This document shows positions 1 through 8,555 of a stretch of 57,192 bases of DNA, one piece after another. A model generated the notes under the pieces. It searched no databases, was not told the origin of the DNA, and saw nothing but the letters and a program-made list of their open reading frames with translations. Every line of letters begins with the position of its first letter. Position 1 is the first letter of the stretch. The stretch is from Alphaproteobacteria bacterium UBA6347 (lineage in GTDB: Bacteria; Pseudomonadota; Alphaproteobacteria; CAAGCB01; CAG-977), in the NCBI GenBank assembly GCA_002440235.1, contig DJRZ01000023.1, forward strand, positions 8,849-66,040, given 5' to 3'. The position numbers were made by a program, and so were the translations under genes.

Positions 1-407
1 ACGATCAGCCGCAATTCGCTGCCCGACGGCATTTTGGACGACAGAATGAAAACCTCGTTATCCAAAGTATCCTCGTCCAGCGTCGAGAAGTAATCGCGGA
101 TCTGCCGCAGCGTCGCGCGCTTCATCGGTTCCACGTCCGGCACTTCGTCGCGCCGTTTGGCAAAGAACAGCTTTGCCCAGCGCGAAATCGTCTGCACGCT
201 GACGCCGACGATTTTGGCGATGGAGCTCATCGACAGTCCCGCCGCGTACAGCATGACCGCGACGCGTTTTTCGTTGTCGTCGCGACCGTGCGGTTTGGTT
301 TTCGTGTACTGATAACCGCACCGTTTGCATTTATAACGCTGCAATCCGAAAATAAACCCGTTTTTAACGGCTTCCTCGCACCCGCATTTCAGACATTTCA
401 ACTGCAT
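1..407 (-). CDS. IS1-like transposase protein, N-terminal part (runs off left edge)
   Basis: An open frame starts at ATG 407 and has no stop before the window edge, so about 135 residues are visible. The N-terminus is a zinc ribbon with CxxC pairs at residues 5/8 and 27/30 and a QRYKCKRCG motif, as in the InsA N-terminal domain of IS1-family elements. A basic linker and a helix-turn-helix follow (about residues 48-75, with SMSSIAKIVGVSVQTISRW). This matches the DNA-binding half of IS1-type transposases. The catalytic half would lie outside the window. No terminal inverted repeat could be identified upstream of the start. It may be an intact insertion sequence or a domesticated DNA-binding protein. 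Confidence 0.7.
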   Translation of the reverse strand, partial: MQLKCLKCGCEEAVKNGFIFGLQRYKCKRCGYQYTKTKPHGRDDNEKRVAVMLYAAGLSMSSIAKIVGVSVQTISRWAKLFFAKRRDEVPDVEPMKRATLRQIRDYFSTLDEDTLDNEVFILSSKMPSGSELRLI

Positions 408-749
408 TTCCGCCCCTTTTTTTCATTTTTTTACATAATGGCGAAAAAAAACGGTCGAATCAACAGATATTCAATCATCATCACGCATATAATGACAAAA
501 ACAAAAAATTTTATCTTTTTTAGCGGCTTAAAACATCGTTCAAAAAAGATGGGAAGAGCGTCAACCCAACCCGACGCTCAAGAGCGTAAAAATTTTTTAC
601 CCTTAATTTTCATTGCATTGTCGTTTTATATAAAACAAATCCCTCTTTAAAATATAAGCGTCATTATAAAAGTTAACATATCAAAAACAGCTTGCTTTTT
701 CGGTTTCGAACGCCGATTTTAGTTAAAACTTTTGAACAGGAAAAATCGC
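408..749. other. AT-rich intergenic region, 342 bp
   Basis: This stretch is clearly more AT-rich than its neighbours and has many A and T tracts. It separates the transposase-like gene on the minus strand from a plus-strand membrane protein gene, so it should hold both promoters. A plus-strand open frame at 288-650 crosses it, but it begins inside the transposase gene, has low-complexity Phe/Lys content and resembles no family. I see no clear RNA gene or repeat here. Confidence 0.5.
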
Positions 750-1460
750 ATGCTCGACCGTTTTTGGATCGCCCCCGCTTTGACAGCCGCCGTTCTGGCG
801 GTGTCGTACGGCGTCGGATTTTTGTTCTACGGAAACGCCCTGACCGTTTTCACCGCGGATTGGAACGCGCTGGATTTGACGACCTACGCCTGCTATCTGG
901 CGTTGTTTTTCAGCCTGTTCCGCCATCGCGGCGATTACGCGACGAAAACGGAAAAACGCAATTTCGCGCTTTTCTGCTTTTTCGCCCTGTCCGCGTTTCT
1001 GCGCGAAGCCGGAATCCAGCATTGGCTGGCGTCGTCGGACACGACGGCGTTCAAAATCAAATTTTTCACAAATCCGAACAATCCGCTTTTTGAAAAGGTC
1101 GCCTCCGCGCTGTGCCTGACCGCCGTCGGCGCCGCGTTCGCCTATACGATGTTTTTGTACCTGTCGCCGGCGTTTCGGGGATTGTTCAAAAAATACGCGG
1201 GATCATGGACAATCATCACATTGCTCGGTTGCGGGGCGTTGTGCAAAATCACCGACCGGATTCCGTCCAACCTGCGCAAAGCGGGATTTTTCCTGCCGAA
1301 AGACGGTTTGGCGCAGGGAATTATCGAAACAGCCGAGGAAACGCTGGAAACGATGTTGCCCGTTTTGGCGATTCTCGCTTTGGCGCAGTTTCATAAAAAC
1401 AAGGGATTGTTTTTCCCGCCCGCGAAACGGGTCACCGAGCCGCCGCGTTCAGAATCCTGA
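750..1460 (+). CDS. Polytopic membrane protein of unknown function
   Basis: A 236-residue protein with hydrophobic segments near residues 7-27, 44-60, 76-90, 121-140, 152-168 and 206-220, so probably five or six membrane spans in the inner membrane. I chose ATG 750 because an AGGAAA ribosome site lies seven bases before it. A TTG at 732 in the same frame has no good site. I do not recognise the family. The 3' end overlaps the end of the convergent DUF1893 gene by 29 bp, which suggests no long terminator between them. Confidence 0.65.
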   Translation: MLDRFWIAPALTAAVLAVSYGVGFLFYGNALTVFTADWNALDLTTYACYLALFFSLFRHRGDYATKTEKRNFALFCFFALSAFLREAGIQHWLASSDTTAFKIKFFTNPNNPLFEKVASALCLTAVGAAFAYTMFLYLSPAFRGLFKKYAGSWTIITLLGCGALCKITDRIPSNLRKAGFFLPKDGLAQGIIETAEETLETMLPVLAILALAQFHKNKGLFFPPAKRVTEPPRSES

Positions 1461-1890
1461 ACGCCTCGGCGGGATCGTCGGTGTTTTCGACGGCTTTTTC
1501 CCACGGATCAATCCTCGTTTTGTCGCGGTTGTGAATATATTCGACGACCTGATCCGAACTGAACGGGATATTGTATTTTTCATAAACCGGCAAAGCGGCT
1601 TTGGACAGAACCGGCGTGTAGACTTCCCGCGCGCCGCCGTAGACGTGCAGCAGCGCCGAAGCTTTGCCGACGACGCGGTCGGCGACGAAAGCGTCTTTGA
1701 ACGCGCCGTTTTCGACGCGCACCAGCAACGGCGCCAGCCCCCGTTCGTCGTAATAACGGATTTCGCCGTCCCGAACGGCGATCAGCGTGTGAACTTTCAG
1801 CCGTTCGCGCAAAAACGCCTTGTCGACGTTGCCGCGGACGGCGCATGCGGCGACGACCAGCATAATCAGGATTGAACAGATTTTTTTCAT
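1432..1890 (-). CDS. DUF1893 family protein with lipoprotein signal
   Basis: The 152-residue protein matches the DUF1893 family along its length: an ADRVVGKASALLHV segment, a KAALPVYEKYNIPFS segment, and a C-terminal NRDKTRIDPWEKAV stretch followed by a DDPAEA helix. Start ATG 1890 gives a short basic N-terminus, a hydrophobic stretch and a lipobox ending VAAC at Cys16. An upstream in-frame start at 1941 lies inside a terminator hairpin, so I rejected it. Family members are usually small soluble proteins, so export and lipidation would be unusual. Function is unknown. Confidence 0.75.
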   Translation of the reverse strand: MKKICSILIMLVVAACAVRGNVDKAFLRERLKVHTLIAVRDGEIRYYDERGLAPLLVRVENGAFKDAFVADRVVGKASALLHVYGGAREVYTPVLSKAALPVYEKYNIPFSSDQVVEYIHNRDKTRIDPWEKAVENTDDPAEAFRILNAAAR

Positions 1891-1912
1891 TGTTTTCCGG
1901 CTTTTTACATAA

Positions 1913-1938
1913 AAAAGAGGGCGAAACAGCCCTCTTTT
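1913..1938 (-). terminator. Rho-independent terminator after carD
   Basis: A perfect 10-bp stem (AAAAGAGGGC / GCCCTCTTTT) with a six-base loop, followed on the minus strand by a run of T. It lies 20 bp past the carD stop codon and also before the DUF1893 gene, so the two are probably separate transcripts. The A/T flanks are symmetric, so it may also act in the other direction. Confidence 0.85.
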
Positions 1939-1957
1939 CAATCATGCGGGAGGAATT

Positions 1958-2455
1958 TCATTCCTCTTTCAAAATATTGCACAGTTTGACCGTGGCTTCC
2001 TGCGCGTTGATCTTGTCCAGCGCCGCCAATTCGTTCGCCAGACGGTCCAAAGCCTGTTCGTAAATCTGGCGTTCGCTGTACGACTGATCGGACGCCGCGG
2101 GCGAACGGTACAGGTCGCGGACGACTTCGGCGATCGAAACGGGGTCGCCGGAATTGATTTTCGCTTCGTATTCCTGCGCGCGGCGGCTCCACATCGCGCG
2201 TTTCGATTTGGATTTTCCGCGCAGGGTTTCCAGCGCCGTGTCCATGATGTTTCTGTTGGACAGCTTGCGCAACCCCGAATTTTTCGCTTTCGCCATCGGA
2301 ACGCGCAACGTCATGCGGTCCTTGTCGAAATGAACCGCGATCAGTTCCAATTCCTGTCCCGCCACGGTGTCTTTCGTAATGCTCAAAACTTTGCCGACGC
2401 CGTGAGTCGGGTACACCACGAAATCACCGGTCGAAAAAGAAACTTCTTTTGCCAT
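1958..2455 (-). CDS. carD: CarD/CdnL-family transcription regulator
   Basis: The 165-residue protein starts with the CarD RNA-polymerase-interacting Tudor-like domain (residues 6-65; FSTGDFVVYPTHGVGKV and a later LRVPMAKA segment). A helical DNA-contacting C-terminal domain with WSRRAQEYEAKINSGD follows. These proteins bind the RNA polymerase beta subunit and stabilise open complexes, especially at rRNA promoters. It is monocistronic by context: a terminator follows it and about 200 bp of non-coding DNA precedes it. Confidence 0.93.
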   Translation of the reverse strand: MAKEVSFSTGDFVVYPTHGVGKVLSITKDTVAGQELELIAVHFDKDRMTLRVPMAKAKNSGLRKLSNRNIMDTALETLRGKSKSKRAMWSRRAQEYEAKINSGDPVSIAEVVRDLYRSPAASDQSYSERQIYEQALDRLANELAALDKINAQEATVKLCNILKEE

Positions 2456-2655
2456 TTTTTAGTATCCTGTTTCAAAGTTCGCTTTGCGCCGCGCGACGGG
2501 GGGACGATTTTCAATCCGGCGGACCGTCCGCGGCAACCAGCCGTAAAATAAAGGGAAACGCGCGGTTTCCCCAAAGGATACGTTCCTTATACCACAAATT
2601 CCGCCTTTTGGATAGGGATAAGTGGCGAAAACCGTTTTTTTTTAAACGCCGCGTT

Positions 2656-3453
2656 TCACCGGACGTTTTCAGCCTGTTCGCGTTCGGCGAAATCGAACGC
2701 CCGCGCGATCTGATCGGACGGCGACAGTTCGATTTCCAGCACCTCTTTCGAATCGCCCTTTTTGAATTTCAGGTAGTACGCCTGCAACAGCGCGTTGTTT
2801 TGAAATTCGCGGCTGTACGACGCCCCGTAAAGCGCGTCCGAAAACAGCGGGTGCTTAATATAGGAAAAATGCGCGCGAATCTGGCGCGGAAAAACCGTTT
2901 TCGGGCGAATGTCGACGTAGCTCGACCGTCCCAGACGCTTGACGACCGAAAATTCCGTTTCGGCTTTCACTCCGCGACCGAACGGCGCGGGACGGGTTTT
3001 GCCGTCTTCGCCGACCGTCAAAGACCGGTCGACGACGCCCTTTTCAACCGAAAAAGCCCATTCGACGACCGCGCGGTATTTCATTTCGACGCCACCGTTC
3101 GCCGCCTGTTCGCGCAAAAAATCGCGCTGGGATTCGTTTTTGGCGAACAAAACCAGCCCGTGCGCGTCCGAATCCACGTCGACGACCGGAAAAACGGTCG
3201 ACGGCGCGTCGTTTTCGCAAACAGCCTTGCGCCGCAACAGGGAAGACAGGTTTTCCGTTCCGCCTTTCGCGGCGAAAACGGGAACGCCCGACGGTTTGTT
3301 CGCGACCAGAACGTCGGCGTCCTCAAACACGATTTTGACCGATTTGGCGATTTCCGCGCAGGTCATCGGGCGGGCGGCGTCCGCGTCCAGCGGTTCCAGC
3401 CGGCACGCCGCCAACAGCGCGATTCCGACCGCAAGCCAAGCTTTTTTCATCAT
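2656..3453 (-). CDS. RluA-family pseudouridine synthase-like protein with lipoprotein signal
   Basis: From about residue 40 the 265-residue protein follows the RluA fold: VANKPSGVPV near the start, a catalytic-loop equivalent DVDSDAHGLVLFAKN, and later SYIKHPLFSDALYG. The Asp that acts as nucleophile in HRLDxxTSG is kept, but the preceding Arg is replaced by Asp and the TS by AH. The N-terminus (ATG 3453 or 3450, with a GGGGGA site) has a signal peptide and a lipobox LLAAC. A pseudouridine synthase acting outside the cytoplasm makes little sense, so either the enzyme has a new role or the signal is not used. It starts 17 bp after the glutamate dehydrogenase stop and is probably cotranscribed. 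Confidence 0.75.
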   Translation of the reverse strand: MMKKAWLAVGIALLAACRLEPLDADAARPMTCAEIAKSVKIVFEDADVLVANKPSGVPVFAAKGGTENLSSLLRRKAVCENDAPSTVFPVVDVDSDAHGLVLFAKNESQRDFLREQAANGGVEMKYRAVVEWAFSVEKGVVDRSLTVGEDGKTRPAPFGRGVKAETEFSVVKRLGRSSYVDIRPKTVFPRQIRAHFSYIKHPLFSDALYGASYSREFQNNALLQAYYLKFKKGDSKEVLEIELSPSDQIARAFDFAEREQAENVR

Positions 3454-3470
3454 TCGTCCCCCGTTTGAAA

Positions 3471-5801
3471 TCAAGCCGAAAACTCGGCGCGCAGCGCGCG
3501 GAACTTTTCGTCCCCGCGTTCTTCCCATTCTTTGATTTCGCCCGCGATGTCGTCCTCGTCCATGCCGTTGCGCAAAATCGTCAGCGTCATGTTTTCGATT
3601 TCGGCGACGATCCGGCGCATCGCGTCCGCCTGTTTGTCGGCGGGCATCGCGCCGTCTTTGGCTTCGATCATCGAAAACAGGGATTCGGTTTTATACGCTT
3701 CGGACACGATCATATAGGCTTTGACGACGGAAACGAACGGCGCGCCGCTTTCGCCGCGCATTTTGCCGATAAAGTTCACGCCGGCGCGGTTGATCAGGTT
3801 GTTGGCGATCATCGTCGCGACGATTTCGCGGCGCAGCGTGTGTTTCAAGATATATTCGCCCGCCGTTTCGCGCAACGCTTTGGGGAAATACAGCGGCAAC
3901 AGGCAGTCCCTGACGAACGGGTCGTCGGGCAGATCGCTGTTCAGCACGATGTCGTGCAGGCTCAGTTTCGCGTAAGCCATCAAAACAGCCAGTTCGGGAC
4001 GGGTCAGCCCCCGACCGCGCGTAAAGCGGACGTCCAGCTCCGCGTCCTGCGGCAAAGATTCCAGCGCGCGGTCCAGACGACCGTCCTTTTCCAGTTCGCG
4101 CATCAGCTTTTTATTGCCGGGGACGCTTTTCGCGCCGCGGTGCTGCATGTAGGAAATGATCTGCGTTTGCAGATAGTTGTCGCGCAAAACCAGCTCCGCC
4201 ACGTCGTCCTGCATGGATTTCAGCAACTTGTCGCGTTCTTCGCGCGTCATTTTTCCGTCGTCCGTCATCATGTTCAGCATGATTTTGATGTTGACTTCGT
4301 GGTCGGAACAGTCGACGCCGCCGGAATTGTCCACGGCGTCCGTGTTCAGCCGACCGCCGTTCATCGCGTATTGGACGCGCGCCTTTTGCGTCAAGCCCAG
4401 ATTCGCGCCTTCGGCGACGATTTTAGCGCGAATCCGCGTCGCGTCGATGCGGCAGTCCGCGTTCGCCCCGTCTTTGGCGTCCATCTGCGTTTCGACGTCG
4501 GATTTGACATAAGTTCCGATGCCGCCGAAATACAGCAGATCGACGGGGGCGGACAAAATCGCCTTGATCAGATCGTCGGGCGTCAGCACCGTCTGCGACA
4601 CGCCCAAAGCGGCGCACGCCTCTTTGGAAATGGTGATCAGCTTTTCCTTGCGGCTGTACACGCCGCCGCCCGCGGACAAAAGCGACCGGTCGTAATCGAC
4701 CCAGCCCGCCTCGGCTTTGAACAGGCGTTCGCGTTCCTTGAACGACACGGCGATATCGGGGTTCGGATCGATGAAAATCGACGACGAGTTGAACGCCGCG
4801 ATCAGTTTCATATGCGGCGAACACAGCATCGCGTTGCCGAACACGTCGCCCGCCATTGACCCGACGCCGACGGCGGTGAAATCCCGTTTCTGGCAGTCGA
4901 CGCCCGTTTCGCGGAAATGGCGTTTGACGCTTTCCCACGACCCTTTGGCGGTGATCGCCATGCCTTTGTGGCTGAATCCGGTCGAACCGCCCGAAGCGAA
5001 CGCGTCGTCCAGCCAATAGCCGTATTCCCGCGACAAACCGTTGGCGATGTCGGAAAAGTCCGCCGTTCCCTTGTCCGCCGCGACGACCAGATACGGATCG
5101 TCGTCGTCGTAGCGCACGACGTCGCGCGGGGGGACGACCTTGCCCGCGACGATGTTGTCGGTGACGTCCAGCAAACCGCGGATCATGGTTTTATAGGCGT
5201 TCACGGCGTATTCGCGGATTTCCTCTTTCGTGCCGTTTTCGGGCGGGTGCTTCGGGAAAAATCCGCCTTTGGATCCGACGGGGACGATCACGACGTTTTT
5301 AACCTGCTGCGCCTTGACCAGTCCCAGAATTTCGGTGCGGAAGTCCTCTTTTCTGTTCGACCAGCGGATTCCGCCGCGCGCGATTTTGCCGAAGCGCAGA
5401 TGAACGGCGTCGACGTCGTCGGAATGAACAAAGATTTCCGCCATGGGCTTCGGTTTGGGCAAATGGTGGATTTCGCGGGACGCGAGCTTGAACGACACAT
5501 AGTCCTTTCCGCCGCCGTTTTGAAAAAAGTTCGTCCGCAGCATCGCCTTTAAAACCGACCAGACCGCCTTCAACGCCGTGTTTTTCGGCATTTTGGCGTC
5601 GATTTCGCGTTCCAGCGGTTCAAATTCGCGGTCGGCGGCTTTGACCGGATTGAATTTGGCGTCGAAATAGCGCAAGAACATTTCCGTGATTTCGGGATTT
5701 TCCCGATAAGCCTGCAAAACCGCGCGTTTTGTCGCGATCGTCGTCTGACGGACATAAGAGGCAAAGGCGTTCAGCAGGAAATCTTGACGATTGAAAAGCA
5801 T
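3471..5801 (-). CDS. gdhB: NAD-specific glutamate dehydrogenase, catalytic portion (short form)
   Basis: This is the large bacterial NAD-GDH family, which converts glutamate to 2-oxoglutarate and ammonia. The catalytic core is easy to see: ARGGIRWSNRKEDFRTE, VIVPVGSKGGFF, DPYLVVAADKGTA, a TAVGVGSMAGDVFGN nucleotide site, GGIGTYVKS and NSGGVDCSDHEVNIK. Family members are about 1600 residues. This one has 776 and begins just before the catalytic domain, so the N-terminal ACT-type regulatory half is missing and the C-terminus is also shortened. No remnant of the missing half is visible in the 142 bp before the next gene. The start ATG 5801 has only a weak GAGAG ribosome site. Confidence 0.85.
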   Translation of the reverse strand: MLFNRQDFLLNAFASYVRQTTIATKRAVLQAYRENPEITEMFLRYFDAKFNPVKAADREFEPLEREIDAKMPKNTALKAVWSVLKAMLRTNFFQNGGGKDYVSFKLASREIHHLPKPKPMAEIFVHSDDVDAVHLRFGKIARGGIRWSNRKEDFRTEILGLVKAQQVKNVVIVPVGSKGGFFPKHPPENGTKEEIREYAVNAYKTMIRGLLDVTDNIVAGKVVPPRDVVRYDDDDPYLVVAADKGTADFSDIANGLSREYGYWLDDAFASGGSTGFSHKGMAITAKGSWESVKRHFRETGVDCQKRDFTAVGVGSMAGDVFGNAMLCSPHMKLIAAFNSSSIFIDPNPDIAVSFKERERLFKAEAGWVDYDRSLLSAGGGVYSRKEKLITISKEACAALGVSQTVLTPDDLIKAILSAPVDLLYFGGIGTYVKSDVETQMDAKDGANADCRIDATRIRAKIVAEGANLGLTQKARVQYAMNGGRLNTDAVDNSGGVDCSDHEVNIKIMLNMMTDDGKMTREERDKLLKSMQDDVAELVLRDNYLQTQIISYMQHRGAKSVPGNKKLMRELEKDGRLDRALESLPQDAELDVRFTRGRGLTRPELAVLMAYAKLSLHDIVLNSDLPDDPFVRDCLLPLYFPKALRETAGEYILKHTLRREIVATMIANNLINRAGVNFIGKMRGESGAPFVSVVKAYMIVSEAYKTESLFSMIEAKDGAMPADKQADAMRRIVAEIENMTLTILRNGMDEDDIAGEIKEWEERGDEKFRALRAEFSA

Positions 5802-5943
5802 GGGACACTCTCTGTTAAATTAAATTTCGGGTCAGAATATACTGTCGCCGCGTTTTCGACAAGCTTTTTTAAAAACGCCGAAAATTCTTCCCTTTTCGCG
5901 CCGAAACGGCTAAAAAAGAAAAGTGTGGTAAAGGAAGGACCGT

Positions 5944-6630
5944 TTGTTTTCGCAAATAAAAAAAATCGGCGTGTCGGCGATCGAATACCTGCTGTTCGCG
6001 GGCAATCTGGCGTTGCTTGCGGGGCTGGGCGTCAAAACGGTCCGCCTGTGGATCAACGAACCGTTCGATTTCGGGGACGTCGTCGCCGCTTTTCCGACCG
6101 AACCCGAATTCGTCGACAAGGTTTCCGCCGAAAAACAGTTCTGGTTCGCGCTGTCGTTCGAAACGCTGGTTTTCGTCATCGGCGGATTTTTATGCTACGA
6201 ACTGCTGATCCGGCAAAAAACATTGCGCCGCGGACTGATCGCGCCGTTCGCAGCCGTGTTCCTGTGGGCGTCGGGGGAAAGCGTCAACCTGTTCATGCCC
6301 GCCACCGACAAAGCCCGCGCCATCGAATCCTGCCGCGCGGCGGGCATCAGCTGGGACGCGAAACGCCACCGCTGCCGGCTGATGGATTTGGAACTGCGCC
6401 GGTTCGAACGGCTGAAAGCCGCCAAAGAAGCCGCCCTGCGCCGCAAAAAGGCTGAAAGAAAAGCCGCCGTCGACGCCGCCAAAGCCGCCGCCGAAAAAGC
6501 GAAAAGCCAAGAAAACGCCGTCCCCGAACGCGTTCCCGCCGTCGGGAAAAAGCCCGCCGCCAAACGCGCCGCTCCGCCGAAAAAGCCCGTTCAGCCGTCC
6601 CCCGCCGTTTCCGCCGCGCCGCGCCCGTAA
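5944..6630 (+). CDS. Membrane protein with Ala/Lys-rich cytoplasmic tail, unknown
   Basis: A TTG start at 5944 is supported by a strong AAGGAAGGA site five bases upstream. The 228-residue protein has hydrophobic segments near residues 12-32, 66-87 and 96-112. A charged coiled-coil-like stretch rich in Ala, Lys, Glu and Arg follows (about 145-195), then a Pro/Ala/Lys-rich tail. I do not recognise a family. The tail resembles low-complexity linkers of envelope proteins. It stands alone between the divergent glutamate dehydrogenase and mscS. Confidence 0.6.
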   Translation: MFSQIKKIGVSAIEYLLFAGNLALLAGLGVKTVRLWINEPFDFGDVVAAFPTEPEFVDKVSAEKQFWFALSFETLVFVIGGFLCYELLIRQKTLRRGLIAPFAAVFLWASGESVNLFMPATDKARAIESCRAAGISWDAKRHRCRLMDLELRRFERLKAAKEAALRRKKAERKAAVDAAKAAAEKAKSQENAVPERVPAVGKKPAAKRAAPPKKPVQPSPAVSAAPRP

Positions 6631-6698
6631 AGCGTTTTTATGGACGTTCGCCCTCCGGCGTGCTATCTTAAAGGCGTAAAAAAAACGACGGAGGCGCG

Positions 6699-7538
6699 AT
6701 GTTTTCCTTTTTAAACCAGCATTTGGCTTTCCTGCTGCCGATTTTGTACAAGGTTCTGCTGGCGGGCGGCATTTTGTTCGCGTCGTCCGTCGTGTCGCGG
6801 TTCGTCGCGGTTTCGCTGGACAAGGGCGTTCACAAAATCAAAAACGTCGACGACACTTTTCTGCCCGTCGCGACGCTGATCATTCAATACGGCGTGTACG
6901 GCATCGGCGGATTGTTCATCTTAAACCTGTTCGGCATCAACACCGCCAGCATCGTCACGCTGATCGGCGTCGGCGGGCTGTCGATCGGCTTCGCGCTGAA
7001 AGACGCGATTTCCAACATGGCGTCCGGACTGATGCTGCTGTTCCTGCGCCCGTTTAAAAACGGCGACGCCGTCGAAATCGGATCGACGGCGGGAACGATC
7101 AGGGAAATCGGACTGTTCACGACGCGGCTTCAAACTTTCGCCGGCGTGTACGTCTGCATGCCGAACAACCTGTTTTGGACGGCGCCGATCGTCAATTATT
7201 CGCGCAACAAAAAACGCCGCGTCGAAGCGGGCGTCGACCTGTCCTATTTCGATTCCCTGCAAGGCGCGGTCGACGCCCTGCGTCAAATCGCGCGGGACGA
7301 AAAGCGTTTTCTGGACGATCCCGCGCCGCAAATTCTGGTCAAACAGCTGAATTTCGATTCGACCCGTCTGGAACTGCGCGGCTGGGTGAAAAACGGCGAA
7401 TTTTGGGACGTGCAGTGGAGCGTCAACGAAAAGATCCGCCGTCTTGTCGAACGGGGCGAAATCAAGCCTCCCCTCGTCCGCCGCGAAATTCTGGTCAAAA
7501 ACGGGGACGGTCGGAATGAAAACATGCCTGACGTTTGA
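6699..7538 (+). CDS. mscS: Small-conductance mechanosensitive channel (MscS family)
   Basis: The 279-residue protein fits the length of MscS. It has three N-terminal membrane segments, with the Gly/Ala-rich pore helix around residues 88-105 (LIGVGGLSIGFALKDAISNMASGLML). The beta domain with RPFKNGDAVEIG follows, and then the MscS alpha/beta domain containing PNNLFW. The channel opens on membrane tension and releases solutes during hypo-osmotic shock. ATG 6699 follows a clean GGAGG. The 3' end overlaps the next gene by 23 bp. Confidence 0.92.
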   Translation: MFSFLNQHLAFLLPILYKVLLAGGILFASSVVSRFVAVSLDKGVHKIKNVDDTFLPVATLIIQYGVYGIGGLFILNLFGINTASIVTLIGVGGLSIGFALKDAISNMASGLMLLFLRPFKNGDAVEIGSTAGTIREIGLFTTRLQTFAGVYVCMPNNLFWTAPIVNYSRNKKRRVEAGVDLSYFDSLQGAVDALRQIARDEKRFLDDPAPQILVKQLNFDSTRLELRGWVKNGEFWDVQWSVNEKIRRLVERGEIKPPLVRREILVKNGDGRNENMPDV

Positions 7539-8166
7539 CCGTTTCTGGTTTTCGCCCGTCGGACGACGCGCGGCGAAACAGTTTCGAACTGTTTTCGACG
7601 TTTCCGGATTCGACGGCGTTCGGGCGGCGGCGATCGGTTCGGCGGTCTTTTTCGACGGCGTTTTTTCAAAAAACAAGCCCGATTTCGTTTTGCGCCGCGA
7701 CGCGCCGCCCGACGACGCTCCGCTTTTCCCGCTGGGCGAAGGACTGTCGCTCGACGCCGTTTTCATCGCCGAAACGAACGGCGCCGTTTATGAAAAGCGG
7801 GACGTTTTAATCAAAGAAGCCCGCCGCGTTTTGAAACCGGACGGCGTTTTTCTGCTGACGGTTAAAAACGACGCGTTTTTCCAGCCCCGCATCGGCGGCG
7901 TGCCGCAATCGAAACCGTCCGACGTTTTGCGGGCGCTGACCGCGCGCGGCGGATTTTCCGTTTGCGGACGAAAAAACGTGCTTTACCTGCCCTTTGACGG
8001 GAAAATCGCCGAAGCGGCGGACGCCGTCCTGACGCCGATGAACGCCGGCGGAGGCATGTTTTCCGTTTTCACCGCCCGCAAAGAAAGCCTCGTCCCGCAA
8101 AAAAGCGAAAATTACAGCGCCGCCCGCATAACCAAAGCGTCCGTTTTCACGTCGCCGCGCACGTAA
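7516..8166 (+). CDS. Class I SAM-dependent methyltransferase-like protein
   Basis: The 216-residue protein has the late part of a class I methyltransferase fold: a FDAVFIAE-type strand region around residues 75-85, then IKEARRVLKPDGVFLLTVKN, the usual segment after motif III in Methyltransf_11 proteins. The glycine-rich SAM loop at the N-terminus (VFDVSGFDG) is degenerate. ATG 7516 overlaps the mscS end and lies downstream of a GGGGACGG site, so the pair is probably cotranscribed. The substrate is unknown. Its last 55 bp overlap the 3' end of the convergent rimI. Confidence 0.6.
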   Translation: MKTCLTFDRFWFSPVGRRAAKQFRTVFDVSGFDGVRAAAIGSAVFFDGVFSKNKPDFVLRRDAPPDDAPLFPLGEGLSLDAVFIAETNGAVYEKRDVLIKEARRVLKPDGVFLLTVKNDAFFQPRIGGVPQSKPSDVLRALTARGGFSVCGRKNVLYLPFDGKIAEAADAVLTPMNAGGGMFSVFTARKESLVPQKSENYSAARITKASVFTSPRT

Positions 8167-8555
8167 TAATTCGGACGTTTGCCGACGCGTTCGAACCCGT
8201 GGCGTTCGTAAAGGGCGATCGCGTGGGGATTGTCGACGGCGACCTCTAAAAACAATTCGGAAATACCCCGACGCGCCAGCGCCCCGAACCCCGCGTCCAT
8301 CAATTCGTCGGAAACGCGTTTGCCGCGGAAATCGGGCAGGACGCCGAACGTGACGATGTCCGCCTGATCGACGCTGTACGCGAAAACGGCGATGCCCGCG
8401 GGGCGGTCGTCCTGATATGCGATCAGCCCCATCGCCCCCGGCATCAGCAGCATCTGGCGCATGGTGGATTCGTTCCACCCCTTTGCGAAACAGGCGGCGT
8501 GGATTTCGGCGTACATTCGGGCGAACGACGCGTCGCAAATCCTTATTTCCGACAC
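8112..8555 (-). CDS. rimI: GNAT acetyltransferase, RimI-like
   Basis: A 147-residue GNAT protein. The acetyl-CoA loop is VLPDFRGKRVSDELMDA, and NPHAIALYERHGFERVGKR is the conserved C-terminal motif of RimI. RimI acetylates the N-terminal alanine of ribosomal protein S18, though relatives have other targets. The GTG start at 8555 has a GGAGGTGA site four bases upstream and overlaps tsaB by 13 bp. The tsaB-rimI pairing is common in bacteria and supports the call. It is the last gene of the alaS operon. Confidence 0.88.
   Translation of the reverse strand: MSEIRICDASFARMYAEIHAACFAKGWNESTMRQMLLMPGAMGLIAYQDDRPAGIAVFAYSVDQADIVTFGVLPDFRGKRVSDELMDAGFGALARRGISELFLEVAVDNPHAIALYERHGFERVGKRPNYYVRGDVKTDALVMRAAL

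Noticed and set aside
288..650. Plus-strand open frame in the left intergenic region
   Set aside because: It begins inside the transposase gene on the other strand and has Phe/Lys-rich low-complexity content.
3465..4859. 464-residue plus-strand open frame antisense to glutamate dehydrogenase
   Set aside because: It is rich in Arg, His, Gln and Val, lacks any family motif, and mirrors the GC-rich codons of the real gene.
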